Positions 1 to 5,144 of a DNA stretch of 5,246 bases are shown here, one piece after another. Every line of letters begins with the position of its first letter. Position 1 is the first letter of the stretch. The position numbers and the translations under genes are program-made. Origin of the DNA: a bacterium (lineage in GTDB: Bacteria > Zixibacteria > MSB-5A5 > GN15 > FEB-12); contig JAUWMW010000169.1 in NCBI GenBank assembly GCA_030612965.1, positions 1 through 5,246 of the forward strand, given 5' to 3'. Under the pieces are notes generated by a model. That model saw nothing but the letters and a program-made list of their open reading frames with translations. It did not search any database and was not told where the DNA came from.

Positions 1-1
1 A

Positions 2-88
2 GAAGTATTCTACAACCGAATTCGTCGTCATTCTACTCTGGGATACATGAGTCCAGTTGATTTTGAAGTAAAGAACAGTTATGCTTAA
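2..88 (+). CDS. IS3-family transposase (OrfB), C-terminal fragment
   Basis: The open frame entering from the left edge encodes 28 residues and ends at a double stop, TAA TAA (86-91). It contains FYNRIRRHSTLGYMSPVDFE, the characteristic tail of IS3-family DDE transposases, just after the integrase core domain. The catalytic acidic residues lie upstream of the window and are not visible. In this family the enzyme is normally made by programmed frameshifting from an OrfA helix-turn-helix frame into OrfB, and moves the element through a circular intermediate. The fragment is partial only because of the window edge; nothing shows that the gene is broken. It is identical at protein level to the fragment at the right edge. 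Confidence 0.9.
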   Translation, partial: EVFYNRIRRHSTLGYMSPVDFEVKNSYA

Positions 89-93
89 TAAAC

Positions 94-118
94 TGTCCAC
101 TAAAACGGGGGAAGATCA
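94..118 (+). repeat. Terminal inverted repeat of the left IS3-family copy
   Basis: About 25 bases running from TGTCCAC to the outer end GAAGATCA. Read from the outside inward it begins TGATCTTCCCCCG, the usual TG...CA type of end for IS3-family elements. The inner limit is an estimate, because the other end of the element is not in the window to compare. The first bases of host DNA are ATCC at 119-122. Confidence 0.75.
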
Positions 119-152
119 ATCCCCTGGTCCGAAGGGTCGTCCTGAGCGCAGG

Positions 153-176
153 GCGGGTCCGTCTCTGCGGACCTGC
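153..176. repeat. Hairpin, 9-bp stem with 6-base loop
   Basis: GCGGGTCCG (153-161) pairs with CGGACCTGC (168-176) with one G-T wobble, around the loop TCTCTG. The flanking words GGCGGGT and CTGCCGCC recur at 257-283, where GGCGG (257-261) can pair with CCGCC (278-282), so the unit seems partly duplicated. It is not followed by a T-run on either strand, so it is not a typical intrinsic terminator. Confidence 0.55.
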
Positions 177-186
177 CGCCGCCATG

Positions 187-218
187 ACGTCATACCGAGC
201 GGAGTCGAGGTATGACGT
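187..218. repeat. Perfect 10-bp inverted repeat with 12-base loop
   Basis: ACGTCATACC (187-196) is the exact reverse complement of GGTATGACGT (209-218), separated by GAGCGGAGTCGA. The loop and inner arm carry, on the minus strand, the diverged copy of the CCTTCGACTGCGCTCAGG word seen at 234-251. The hairpin sits in the centre of the outer 136-256 pairing, so the whole block could fold as a branched structure. Confidence 0.65.
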
Positions 219-361
219 TGCAGCATGTGCCGCCCTTCGACTGCGCTCAGGGTGACGGCGGGTGGCCAGGGCGTCTGCCGCCCACAGGACCGGGGCATAC
301 GCGACAGCCTCAGTGTGACTACCGATAGCTTCACGTTTCTACCGGTAATGGCAGTTTACCA

Positions 362-389
362 TTGACGAACCGGTTTTTCGCATTAACTT
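362..389 (+). promoter_or_regulatory. Weak candidate promoter upstream of the Nudix gene
   Basis: TTGACG at 362-367 is a good match to a sigma-70 -35 box. The best -10 candidates at suitable spacing, TTAACT (383-388) or TAACTT (384-389), are poor. The position, about 50 bases before the start codon, is right for the downstream gene. Nothing else supports it, so this is a suggestion only. Confidence 0.25.
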
Positions 390-436
390 GGCGTGAAATG
401 TAACGGTTGAAGTGCGCAACTATAGAGACAGAACAC

Positions 437-910
437 ATGCAAGACCATACCAACATCGGCATTGTATCCCCGGGTGTAAACGTCGCCGTCATCAAGGAAG
501 ATTACGACGGCTGGAAATTCCTGATTTTGAAACGGGCCGAGGAGTCCTACGGTGGTTACTGGGGTTTCATGACCGGCAGTAAGCGCGGCGAGGAAACCGT
601 GGCGCAAGTAGTGGTGCGTGAACTAGAGGAGGAAACAGGGCTTGCCCCTAAGCGGATGTTTGCGACCGAGTATCTGGTTCAGTTCTATGAGCCGGAGGTT
701 GACAAAATATGGATTCTGCCGCTGATTGTGGCCGTGGTGGCTCCGGAGTCAGAGGTTGTGCTCTCTGAGGAAAACTCCGAGTTCCGATGGCTTCCGGCAC
801 TGAAGGCCAAACATCTGGTCAGTTGGAAAAACCTGGTGGTGGCCCTCGACGATATCAGTGAGGAACTGTCGATCTACCCGGCCCGCAACTGGATCGAGAT
901 TTCGGTTTGA
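437..910 (+). CDS. Nudix hydrolase, NudB / dihydroneopterin triphosphate pyrophosphatase-like
   Basis: A 157-residue Nudix-fold enzyme expected to cleave a nucleoside diphosphate linked to another group, using Mg2+ in the cytoplasm. The full Nudix box GX5EX7REUXEEXGU is present at residues 47-69: G47, E53, R61-E62, E65-E66 and G68-L69. The preceding YWGFMTG and the later WILPLIVAVV, LSEENSEFRWL and LVSWKNLVVALDDI segments resemble E. coli NudB, which removes pyrophosphate from dihydroneopterin triphosphate in folate synthesis. That substrate is an inference; an (oxidised) nucleotide or a general NTP substrate is possible. I chose ATG 437 because it gives a normal N-terminus; an in-frame TTG at 407 would add ten residues. 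The only possible ribosome site before 437 is the weak AGAGAC. The next gene, panD, also serves coenzyme synthesis. Confidence 0.85.
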   Translation: MQDHTNIGIVSPGVNVAVIKEDYDGWKFLILKRAEESYGGYWGFMTGSKRGEETVAQVVVRELEEETGLAPKRMFATEYLVQFYEPEVDKIWILPLIVAVVAPESEVVLSEENSEFRWLPALKAKHLVSWKNLVVALDDISEELSIYPARNWIEISV

Positions 911-983
911 CCGTTGTGTGGAACCGGTTACCGCCGCATCTGTTGTAACTGATGAGTCCCACTTTGCCGATTGCACAAACCGC

Positions 984-1011
984 TTGCGCCCCCGGCTGAG
1001 TTGACTATATT
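984..1011 (+). promoter_or_regulatory. Candidate promoter for panD
   Basis: TTGCGC (984-989) and TATATT (1006-1011) are separated by 16 bases, giving a 5-of-6 -10 box with a partial -35. Transcription would begin near 1018, some 34 bases before the panD ATG. The 141-base gap after the Nudix gene leaves room for an independent promoter. The evidence is consensus matching only. Confidence 0.3.
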
Positions 1012-1051
1012 TGGTCGCGTTGGACGCACCATGAATATGGTCCGGAGAGAT

Positions 1052-1402
1052 ATGCTGATTACAGTTTGCAAATCAAAAATCCATCGTGCCACTATCACTG
1101 ATGCCAATCTCGAATATGTCGGCAGTATCACTATCGACGCCGACCTGATCCGTCGCGCTGATCTGATACCGTTTGAGAAAGTCCAGGTCGCCAATATCTC
1201 CAACGGTGAGCGGTTCGAGACTTATGTCATCGAGGGGAAAGCCGGAAGCGGCATCATTGGTCTCAACGGCGCCGCCGCACGCAAGGGGAGTATCGGCGAT
1301 TTGATCATCATTATTGCTTACGGCCATATCGAGAAAGAGAAGGCCAAAGGCTTCAAGCCTGCCATCGTTCATGTCGACAATGACAACAGACCGTTGGCTT
1401 AG
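1052..1402 (+). CDS. panD: Aspartate 1-decarboxylase (PanD), pyruvoyl-dependent
   Basis: PanD decarboxylates L-aspartate to beta-alanine, one of the two precursors joined to make pantothenate and hence coenzyme A. This copy is 116 residues, close to the usual 115-130. With the ATG at 1052 the numbering matches E. coli PanD: K9, H11, Y22, the self-cleavage pair G24-S25, R54, T57-Y58 and N72-G73-A74-A75. Cleavage between G24 and S25 turns S25 into the pyruvoyl cofactor of the alpha chain, so this is predicted to be an active proenzyme. GGAG at 1044-1047 is a tight but usable ribosome site. In-frame starts further up (ATG 1031, ATG 1037, TTG 971) would shift the cleavage site from its normal position and are not preferred. 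The other pantothenate genes (panB, panC) are not in the window. Confidence 0.95.
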   Translation: MLITVCKSKIHRATITDANLEYVGSITIDADLIRRADLIPFEKVQVANISNGERFETYVIEGKAGSGIIGLNGAAARKGSIGDLIIIIAYGHIEKEKAKGFKPAIVHVDNDNRPLA

Positions 1403-1408
1403 TCGATG

Positions 1409-1439
1409 ATCATAACCGCCTGTCAACCACAGGTATGAT
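1409..1439 (+). other. Inverted repeat between panD and the glmU-like gene
   Basis: ATCATA (1409-1414) pairs with TATGAT (1434-1439), and inside it CCTGT (1419-1423) pairs with ACAGG (1429-1433) around the loop CAACC, with a 4-base bulge on the left arm. No T-run follows, so it is unlikely to be a terminator. If it forms in mRNA it buries the two upstream ATGs at 1435 and 1438 and leaves the ribosome site at 1456-1464 free, which agrees with the start chosen for the next gene. Confidence 0.25.
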
Positions 1440-1467
1440 GCAAAACCCAGGGATCAAAGGAAGGCAC

Positions 1468-2211
1468 ATGGCCACAGGAAGATCGGCAATTGTGCTTGCC
1501 GCCGGCAAGGGCAAGCGGATGAAATCGGATTTGCCGAAAGTTCTGCATCAGATCAATGGCCGCGCCATGATCTGCCTGGTCGTGGACACTCTGGAGTCAC
1601 TGGGGTTTGATCGGATCATCGTGGTGATCGGCCACCAGGGGGAGATGGTGCAGCGTGAACTGGCAGGTCGGAATGTCGGTTTCGTTTGGCAGCGTGAGCA
1701 ACTCGGTACCGGTCACGCCGTCATGATGGCCAAAGAGACACTGGCTGATTCTGATGGCATCACTCTGGTGGCGCTGGGCGATATGCCGTTCGTGTCGGTC
1801 GACTCTTTTCGCCGTCTGCTCGAAACACATGAACGCGCCGGCGCCGTAGCCACCTGTCTCTCGGCCATCTTGTCCGATCCGACTGGGTACGGCCGAATAG
1901 TTCGAGTGCCTGACAGCGATCTGCTCAATGAGATTATCGAACACCGGGATGCTACCTCTGATGTTCTCAAGATCAAGGAAATCAACACCGGCGCGTTTTG
2001 TTTCGACAACCGGGAGTTGTTTGCGGCTCTGGACAAAGTGGGTACTCAAAACACGCAAAAGGAGTACTACCTCACCGATACGATCAAGATCATGCACGAT
2101 CAAGGCCTAAAAGTGGCGGTAGTGACCACTAGCAACCCGGACGAAGGTCTGGGTATTAACTCGATCGACCAGCTTGAGGAGTTGGCCCGCAAGTTCGCAG
2201 AGAAATGTTGA
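1468..2211 (+). CDS. GlmU-type N-acetylglucosamine-1-phosphate uridylyltransferase, single domain
   Basis: A 247-residue nucleotidyltransferase equivalent to the N-terminal half of GlmU, which makes UDP-GlcNAc from UTP and GlcNAc-1-phosphate for peptidoglycan and lipopolysaccharide. Visible motifs are LAAGKGKRM (10-18) and PKVLH (23-27) for nucleotide binding, QREQLGTGHAV (75-85), LGDMP with metal-binding D105, GYGRIVR (140-146), IIEHRDA (156-162), EINTG (171-175), EYYLTDT (199-205) and GIN with N231, matching E. coli N227. The left-handed beta-helix acetyltransferase domain of bifunctional GlmU (about 456 residues) is absent, and no remnant follows. GlcN-1-P acetylation would need another protein, or the substrate may be another sugar phosphate. 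AAAGGAAGG at 1456-1464 supports ATG 1468 over ATG 1435/1438. It probably forms one transcription unit with panD, 65 bases upstream. Confidence 0.88.
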   Translation: MATGRSAIVLAAGKGKRMKSDLPKVLHQINGRAMICLVVDTLESLGFDRIIVVIGHQGEMVQRELAGRNVGFVWQREQLGTGHAVMMAKETLADSDGITLVALGDMPFVSVDSFRRLLETHERAGAVATCLSAILSDPTGYGRIVRVPDSDLLNEIIEHRDATSDVLKIKEINTGAFCFDNRELFAALDKVGTQNTQKEYYLTDTIKIMHDQGLKVAVVTTSNPDEGLGINSIDQLEELARKFAEKC

Positions 2212-2227
2212 ATTAGACTGCATTTGA

Positions 2228-2259
2228 TTGAGCCGAAAAGCGCCGGCCTGCGTTATAAT
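2228..2259 (+). promoter_or_regulatory. Candidate promoter with perfect TATAAT box
   Basis: TATAAT at 2254-2259 matches the sigma-70 -10 consensus exactly and lies about 93 bases before the next start codon, in a 140-base intergenic gap. The -35 side is weak: TTGAGC (2228-2233) sits at a long 20-base spacing and TTGATT (2224-2229) is further still. It could drive the secreted-protein gene and possibly the LytR_C-rsfS-rho genes beyond. Confidence 0.4.
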
Positions 2260-2351
2260 GAGTAGAGTGCGTAAATCGACTGCGCGCGCCGGATTGGTCG
2301 GGATTTTTTGGTTGACGTCGAGCGAAGGCTAAGATAGATTCAAGGATTAGG

Positions 2352-2834
2352 ATGATGAACAGTCGCTTTAGTAAACTACTCTTGGCGGTCCTTCTGATCG
2401 CTATCGTCGGAAGCGTATCGGCCCAGATGGCGGATCGCGCCCAATTGGACAATATGTCCAGAACCAATTCGCTATCGGTCAAACCGGCGGCCAATCCGTT
2501 TTCGCTACTGGATATGTCCAAGATCAGTTGGTCCCACAGCTATTCGGTAAGCTTTTTCTCAGGCGGCGCTATGTCCGGGTCGGTAGGTCTTTTGAACTCG
2601 ACCATGCTCTATGAATTCTCGCCGAAGCTAAGCCTGAGTGTAAACCTGGGGGTGGCCCATTCGGCTGGGCAGTGGGGGCAGGGTCGGGATGCCACACTCT
2701 TGCCCGGCTTCACACTGGATTATCATCCGTCTGAGAAGTTTCGGTTGACCTTTATGGTCCAAAGATATGACGCAGTTTTGAACCCTCTTTTAGGCAGGAG
2801 CAGCTCTTGGTATAATCCGGCAGGTCTGCGGTAG
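2352..2834 (+). CDS. Small secreted protein of unknown function, possible outer-membrane beta protein
   Basis: I do not recognise this 160-residue protein. Residues 1-24 form a clear Sec signal peptide: R5 and K8, a hydrophobic core LLLAVLLIAIV (9-19), and a VSA|Q type I cleavage site. The mature part starts with a polar Asn/Ser-rich stretch (about 26-50). It continues as short alternating hydrophobic/polar segments rich in Ser, Gly and aromatics, such as SWSHSYSVSFF, LSLSVNLGVAH, LLPGFTLDYHP and FRLTFMVQRYD. These look like beta strands of a small barrel or a surface-facing beta sheet. It ends in YNPAGLR rather than in a terminal aromatic residue, so a classical barrel insertion signal is not obvious. 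AAGGA at 2342-2346 fits either ATG 2352 or ATG 2355. It lies between the glmU-like gene and the LytR_C gene, a cell-envelope context that fits export. Confidence 0.75.
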   Translation: MMNSRFSKLLLAVLLIAIVGSVSAQMADRAQLDNMSRTNSLSVKPAANPFSLLDMSKISWSHSYSVSFFSGGAMSGSVGLLNSTMLYEFSPKLSLSVNLGVAHSAGQWGQGRDATLLPGFTLDYHPSEKFRLTFMVQRYDAVLNPLLGRSSSWYNPAGLR

Positions 2835-2889
2835 AGCCCTCAGTTCTGCACCGACCTGTAGATCGTCTCCCCTCGAACCCAAAACTCCA

Positions 2890-3414
2890 ATGCACAAATC
2901 ATTGAGGCCCAAAAAAGCCGACCGCTCATCTGATAATTCGTGGCGGCAGCGCTTGCAGCGCTCCCGAGTTCTGGAGTTGCTGATCGCAGTGCTGTTTGTA
3001 GTTGTCCTGGTGTACGTGGTCAGTTTGTCCATCAGAGTAAGCCGTGGGGTGTCGCGAACACTGGAGTCGCCCGATCATGTGGTGCGGTTGCAAATACTCA
3101 ATGGCTGCGGCGTCAACGGTCTGGCGGCGCGTGTGGCCGATGGTCTGGCCGACTACACCGATGTGGACCTGGTGATCAAGGTAGTCGACACCGACAATTT
3201 CGACCTCAGCCGGGTCAGCGAAACTTTTGTGCTCTCTCGCCTTGAGGATCGTACGGCTGCAACGTTGTTGGCTCAGAAGCTGGGCTTGAGCGCCGCCGGG
3301 ATCACTTTCAAGCCGCTTGAGAATAACTTTCGGCGGGTAACCGCCACCCTGGTTCTTGGCGAGGACTGGCCGACTTTGGAACTGCTCAATAGAATAACAA
3401 CGGAGAAGAAGTAA
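2890..3414 (+). CDS. Membrane-anchored LytR_C-domain protein
   Basis: A 174-residue protein with a basic N-terminal tail (about 1-26), one transmembrane helix (about 28-48, LELLIAVLFVVVLVYVVSLS) and an extracytoplasmic LytR_C domain (about 64-158). The domain signature is RLQILNGCGVNGLAARVADGL, with VVDTDNFD, ETFVLSRLEDRTAATLLAQKLGL and ATLVLGEDW after it. LytR_C occurs at the C-terminus of LytR-CpsA-Psr proteins and as a stand-alone unit; its exact function is not established, though a cell-wall role is suspected. There is no LCP catalytic domain here, so no phosphotransferase activity is implied. ATG 2890 is the only sensible start, but no Shine-Dalgarno sequence precedes it (CCCAAAACTCCA). 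The stop is 6 bases before the rsfS start, so the two are probably co-transcribed and may be translationally coupled. Confidence 0.82.
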   Translation: MHKSLRPKKADRSSDNSWRQRLQRSRVLELLIAVLFVVVLVYVVSLSIRVSRGVSRTLESPDHVVRLQILNGCGVNGLAARVADGLADYTDVDLVIKVVDTDNFDLSRVSETFVLSRLEDRTAATLLAQKLGLSAAGITFKPLENNFRRVTATLVLGEDWPTLELLNRITTEKK

Positions 3415-3420
3415 ACAACC

Positions 3421-3777
3421 TTGACTGAGTCATCGGGATTGACACTGGCCCGACTGGCGGGCCGACTGGCCCTGGCCAAGAAGGGATTCGACGTAAAGAT
3501 ACTGAAGGTTAAGGCAGTATCCTCGGTGACGGACTACTTCGTCATTGCTTCGGGCGGCGCCGACATTCATGTCAAGGCGATCGCCCGGGCGGTGGAAGAC
3601 GGTCTTATGGACAACGGTCACAAACCGTACCATCGCGAGGGATACTCCGAGGGAAACTGGGTGTTGTTGGATTATATCGATGTGGTCGTCCATATTTTTC
3701 TGGAGCCGACGCGTCGATTCTATGCCCTCGAGCGGCTTTGGGGGGACGCCCCGATTGAGCAGTTGTCCGAAGACTGA
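3421..3777 (+). CDS. rsfS: Ribosomal silencing factor RsfS
   Basis: RsfS (DUF143/RsfA family, related to plant Iojap) binds protein uL14 on the large ribosomal subunit and blocks joining of the subunits, lowering translation in slow growth or starvation. The 118-residue length is normal. Conserved stretches are SSVTDYFVIASG (34-45), VKAIARAVED (51-60), HREGYSEG (71-78), WVLLDYIDVVVHIF (80-93) and FYALERLWGDA (100-110). The start taken is TTG 3421, which gives the usual N-terminal length; no ATG is available upstream of the conserved region. GGAGAAGAAG (3402-3411) overlaps the end of the LytR_C gene and lies rather far from the TTG, so translation may rely on coupling. The common partner nadD is not adjacent here; the LytR_C gene takes that place. 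Confidence 0.95.
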   Translation: MTESSGLTLARLAGRLALAKKGFDVKILKVKAVSSVTDYFVIASGGADIHVKAIARAVEDGLMDNGHKPYHREGYSEGNWVLLDYIDVVVHIFLEPTRRFYALERLWGDAPIEQLSED

Positions 3778-3820
3778 ACCGGGCGAGGCAAGGCAGAATT
3801 GGAAATCAAAATCAAAGCTT

Positions 3821-3825
3821 AAGGA
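3821..3825 (+). promoter_or_regulatory. Ribosome binding site of rho
   Basis: AAGGA lies six bases before ATG 3832, an ideal spacing, and fixes the rho start. It is clearly stronger than the sites before the two genes upstream, so rho should be translated well independently of rsfS. Confidence 0.7.
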
Positions 3826-3831
3826 CTTACC

Positions 3832-5079
3832 ATGGAGTTACCTGATCTAAAATCCAAGACGATCGCGGAACTGTTGAAAATAGCTGAGGATATGGATATC
3901 CCCGGTGTTTCGGGATTGCGCAAATCGGAGTTAATCTACAAGATCATGGAAAACGCCTCGTCGTCGGACAGCACCATTCTGGCCGAGGGTGTTCTGGAGA
4001 TTCTTGAGGAGGGCTACGGTTTCCTCCGTTCCCCCGACTACAACTATCTGCCGGGGCAGGATGACATCTACGTATCGCCTTCGCAGATCAAGCGCTTCGA
4101 CATGCGCACCGGCGACATTGTGGCCGGCCAGGTCAGGCCGCCTAAGGACAACGAGCGGTACTTTGCTCTGCTGAAAATCGAGTCAGTCAACTTCAACGAT
4201 CCGGAGAAATCCAAACACAAGATTCTGTTCGACAATCTGACGCCACTCTATCCCGATGAGCCGTTCAAGCTGGAGACGGGTCCGGAGCGAGTAACCACAC
4301 GCATTATCGACCTTATGTGCCCAATCGGCAAAGGTCAGCGCGCCCTCATCACCTCTCCACCGAAAGCCGGCAAGACCATTGTCCTGCAACGAATAGCTCA
4401 GGCGATTACGACTAACCATCCCGAGGTCAAACTGATCGTGTTGTTGATTGATGAGCGCCCCGAGGAAGTAACCGACATGAAGCGCTCGGTTAGAGGTGAG
4501 GTAATCTCCTCAACCTTTGACGAGCCGGCCGAACGACACGTGCAGGTCGCCAACATGGTGCTGGAAAAATCCAAACGCCTGACTGAACATGGCCACGATG
4601 TCGTCATCCTGCTCGATTCGCTCACCCGCCTGGCGCGCGCCCACAACTCGGTCGTACCGCATTCCGGCAAAATTCTTTCCGGTGGTGTCGACTCCAACGC
4701 TCTGCACAAACCCAAACGGTTCTTCGGAGCTGCTCGTAATATCGAAGAAGGTGGCTCCCTGTCGGTTATCGCAACGGCGCTCATTGAAACCGGCTCGCGC
4801 ATGGACGAAGTTATTTTCGAGGAATTCAAAGGCACCGGCAACATGGAACTGGTACTTGATCGTCGCCTTTCCGACCGGCGAATCTTCCCAGCTATGGATA
4901 TCAACCGCTCCTCAACACGTAAGGAAGAATTGCTCATGCCGGACGATGTTCTCACCAAGATCTGGATTCTGCGCAAGTTCCTGGCGGAGATGAACCCGAT
5001 TGAGGCGATGGGGTTCCTGCTGGATCGACTCAAGAAGACCAAGAACAACGAGCGGTTCCTGGCCTCCATGAAAGACTGA
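3832..5079 (+). CDS. rho: Transcription termination factor Rho
   Basis: Rho is the hexameric RNA-dependent ATPase/helicase that loads on C-rich unstructured RNA and removes RNA polymerase. At 415 residues it is complete (E. coli 419). Domains in order are a Rho_N helical domain (1-42); an OB-fold/cold-shock RNA-binding domain (about 51-120) with the RNP1-like GYGFLR at 61-66; and the RecA-type motor (about 125-415). The motor shows the Walker A loop SPPKAGKT with K181, DERPEEVTDM with catalytic E211, Walker B VVILLDSLTRLARA (257-270), the Q-loop SGKILSGGVDSNALHKPKRF (278-297) and the R-loop FKGTGNMEL (332-340). There is no large insertion between the RNA-binding domain and the motor, unlike in many actinobacterial and Bacteroidota Rho proteins. 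It is the last gene of the block, 54 bases after rsfS. No leader peptide or autoregulatory structure is evident in the gap. Confidence 0.98.
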   Translation: MELPDLKSKTIAELLKIAEDMDIPGVSGLRKSELIYKIMENASSSDSTILAEGVLEILEEGYGFLRSPDYNYLPGQDDIYVSPSQIKRFDMRTGDIVAGQVRPPKDNERYFALLKIESVNFNDPEKSKHKILFDNLTPLYPDEPFKLETGPERVTTRIIDLMCPIGKGQRALITSPPKAGKTIVLQRIAQAITTNHPEVKLIVLLIDERPEEVTDMKRSVRGEVISSTFDEPAERHVQVANMVLEKSKRLTEHGHDVVILLDSLTRLARAHNSVVPHSGKILSGGVDSNALHKPKRFFGAARNIEEGGSLSVIATALIETGSRMDEVIFEEFKGTGNMELVLDRRLSDRRIFPAMDINRSSTRKEELLMPDDVLTKIWILRKFLAEMNPIEAMGFLLDRLKKTKNNERFLASMKD

Positions 5080-5097
5080 CAGGCAAGCCTGTTCTTT
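5078..5097 (+). terminator. rho: Weak intrinsic-terminator-like hairpin after rho
   Basis: ACAGG (5079-5083) pairs with CCTGT (5088-5092) around CAAG, extended by a G-T pair, and TTCTTTGT follows. The stem overlaps the rho stop codon by one or two bases. The stem is short and the T-tract interrupted, so strength is doubtful. The spacer to the IS is only 35 bases, so any native terminator further downstream has been separated from rho by the insertion. Confidence 0.35.
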
Positions 5098-5102
5098 GTA
5101 AG

Positions 5103-5114
5103 GTTCCAAGGAAC
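5103..5114. repeat. Short inverted repeat abutting the right IS end
   Basis: GTTCC and GGAAC flank an AA and end exactly where the IS begins at 5115. It may be part of the original target site. The target duplication cannot be tested, because the far end of this IS copy lies outside the window. Confidence 0.35.
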
Positions 5115-5139
5115 TGATCTTCCCCCGTTTTAGTGGACA
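5115..5139 (-). repeat. Terminal inverted repeat of the right IS3-family copy
   Basis: This is the exact reverse complement of 94-118, starting TGATCTTCCCCCG at its outer edge and followed inward by the 3' end of the transposase gene on the minus strand. The bordering host bases are GGAAC. Confidence 0.75.
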
Positions 5140-5144
5140 GTTTA

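Larger units (their letters stand above)
1..118 (+). mobile_element. 3' end of an IS3-family insertion sequence (left copy, cut by window edge)
   Basis: This stretch holds the last codons of an IS3-family transposase followed by the element's terminal inverted repeat, which ends at the CA of position 118. The same 118 bases occur as an exact reverse complement at 5115-5232, and the identity stops precisely after position 118, which fixes the element boundary. The transposase reads into the window, so this is the 3' (right) end of the element. The rest of the IS lies outside the window, so its full length, target duplication and intactness cannot be judged. It is more AT-rich than the genes beside it. 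Confidence 0.9.
136..256. repeat. Outer inverted-repeat pair of a REP-like intergenic mosaic
   Basis: Bases 136-151 (GTCGTCCTGAGCGCAG) pair with 241-256 (CTGCGCTCAGGGTGAC) along all 16 positions if two G-T wobbles are allowed. The pairing continues with GGCGG at 152-156 against CCGCC at 230-234, leaving a 6-base bulge at 235-240. A third, diverged copy of the same word lies on the other strand at about 190-217: CCTCGACTCCGCTCGG compared with CCTTCGACTGCGCTCAGG. Three related words in alternating orientation inside about 120 bases resemble REP/BIME-type or MITE-type intergenic repeats. Copy number elsewhere in the genome cannot be seen from this window. Confidence 0.65.
119..436. other. Gene-free intergenic stretch between the IS end and the Nudix gene
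   Basis: No convincing coding frame exists here. Positions 131-283 form a GC-rich cluster of inverted repeats, annotated separately. Positions 284-436 are more balanced in composition. They contain two copies of the self-complementary hexamer ACCGGT (341-346 and 369-374), a short AATGG/CCATT inverted repeat around 347-363 and a weak promoter candidate. The repeats look like dispersed chromosomal repeat DNA rather than part of the IS, since nothing from here recurs beside the right-hand IS copy. Confidence 0.7.

Noticed and set aside
116..334. 72-codon minus-strand open frame over the repeat cluster
   Set aside because: It runs through inverted-repeat DNA and begins inside the IS end; the protein is Arg/Pro-rich with no ribosome site or homology I can recognise.
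971..1051. TTG 971 or ATG 1031/1037 as the panD start
   Set aside because: They would move the self-cleavage Gly-Ser pair from position 24-25, which is nearly constant in PanD; ATG 1052 restores it and has GGAG upstream.
1435..1467. Upstream ATGs 1435/1438 as the start of the glmU-like gene
   Set aside because: They add 10-11 unconserved residues, lie inside an inverted repeat, and have no ribosome site, whereas ATG 1468 follows AAAGGAAGG and gives the usual N-terminus.
1597..2103. 168-codon minus-strand open frame across the glmU-like gene
   Set aside because: The plus-strand gene is certain by its motifs; the antisense product shows no recognisable feature.
2283..2320. Possible terminator around CCGGATTGGTCGGG followed by TTTTTT
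   Set aside because: Only about three base pairs of stem can form, and it lies downstream of the TATAAT box, so it is not a credible terminator.
4398..5069. Long 223-codon open frame on the minus strand inside rho
   Set aside because: It is antisense to the highly conserved rho gene, has a Ser/Arg-rich composition typical of shadow frames, and shows no domain.
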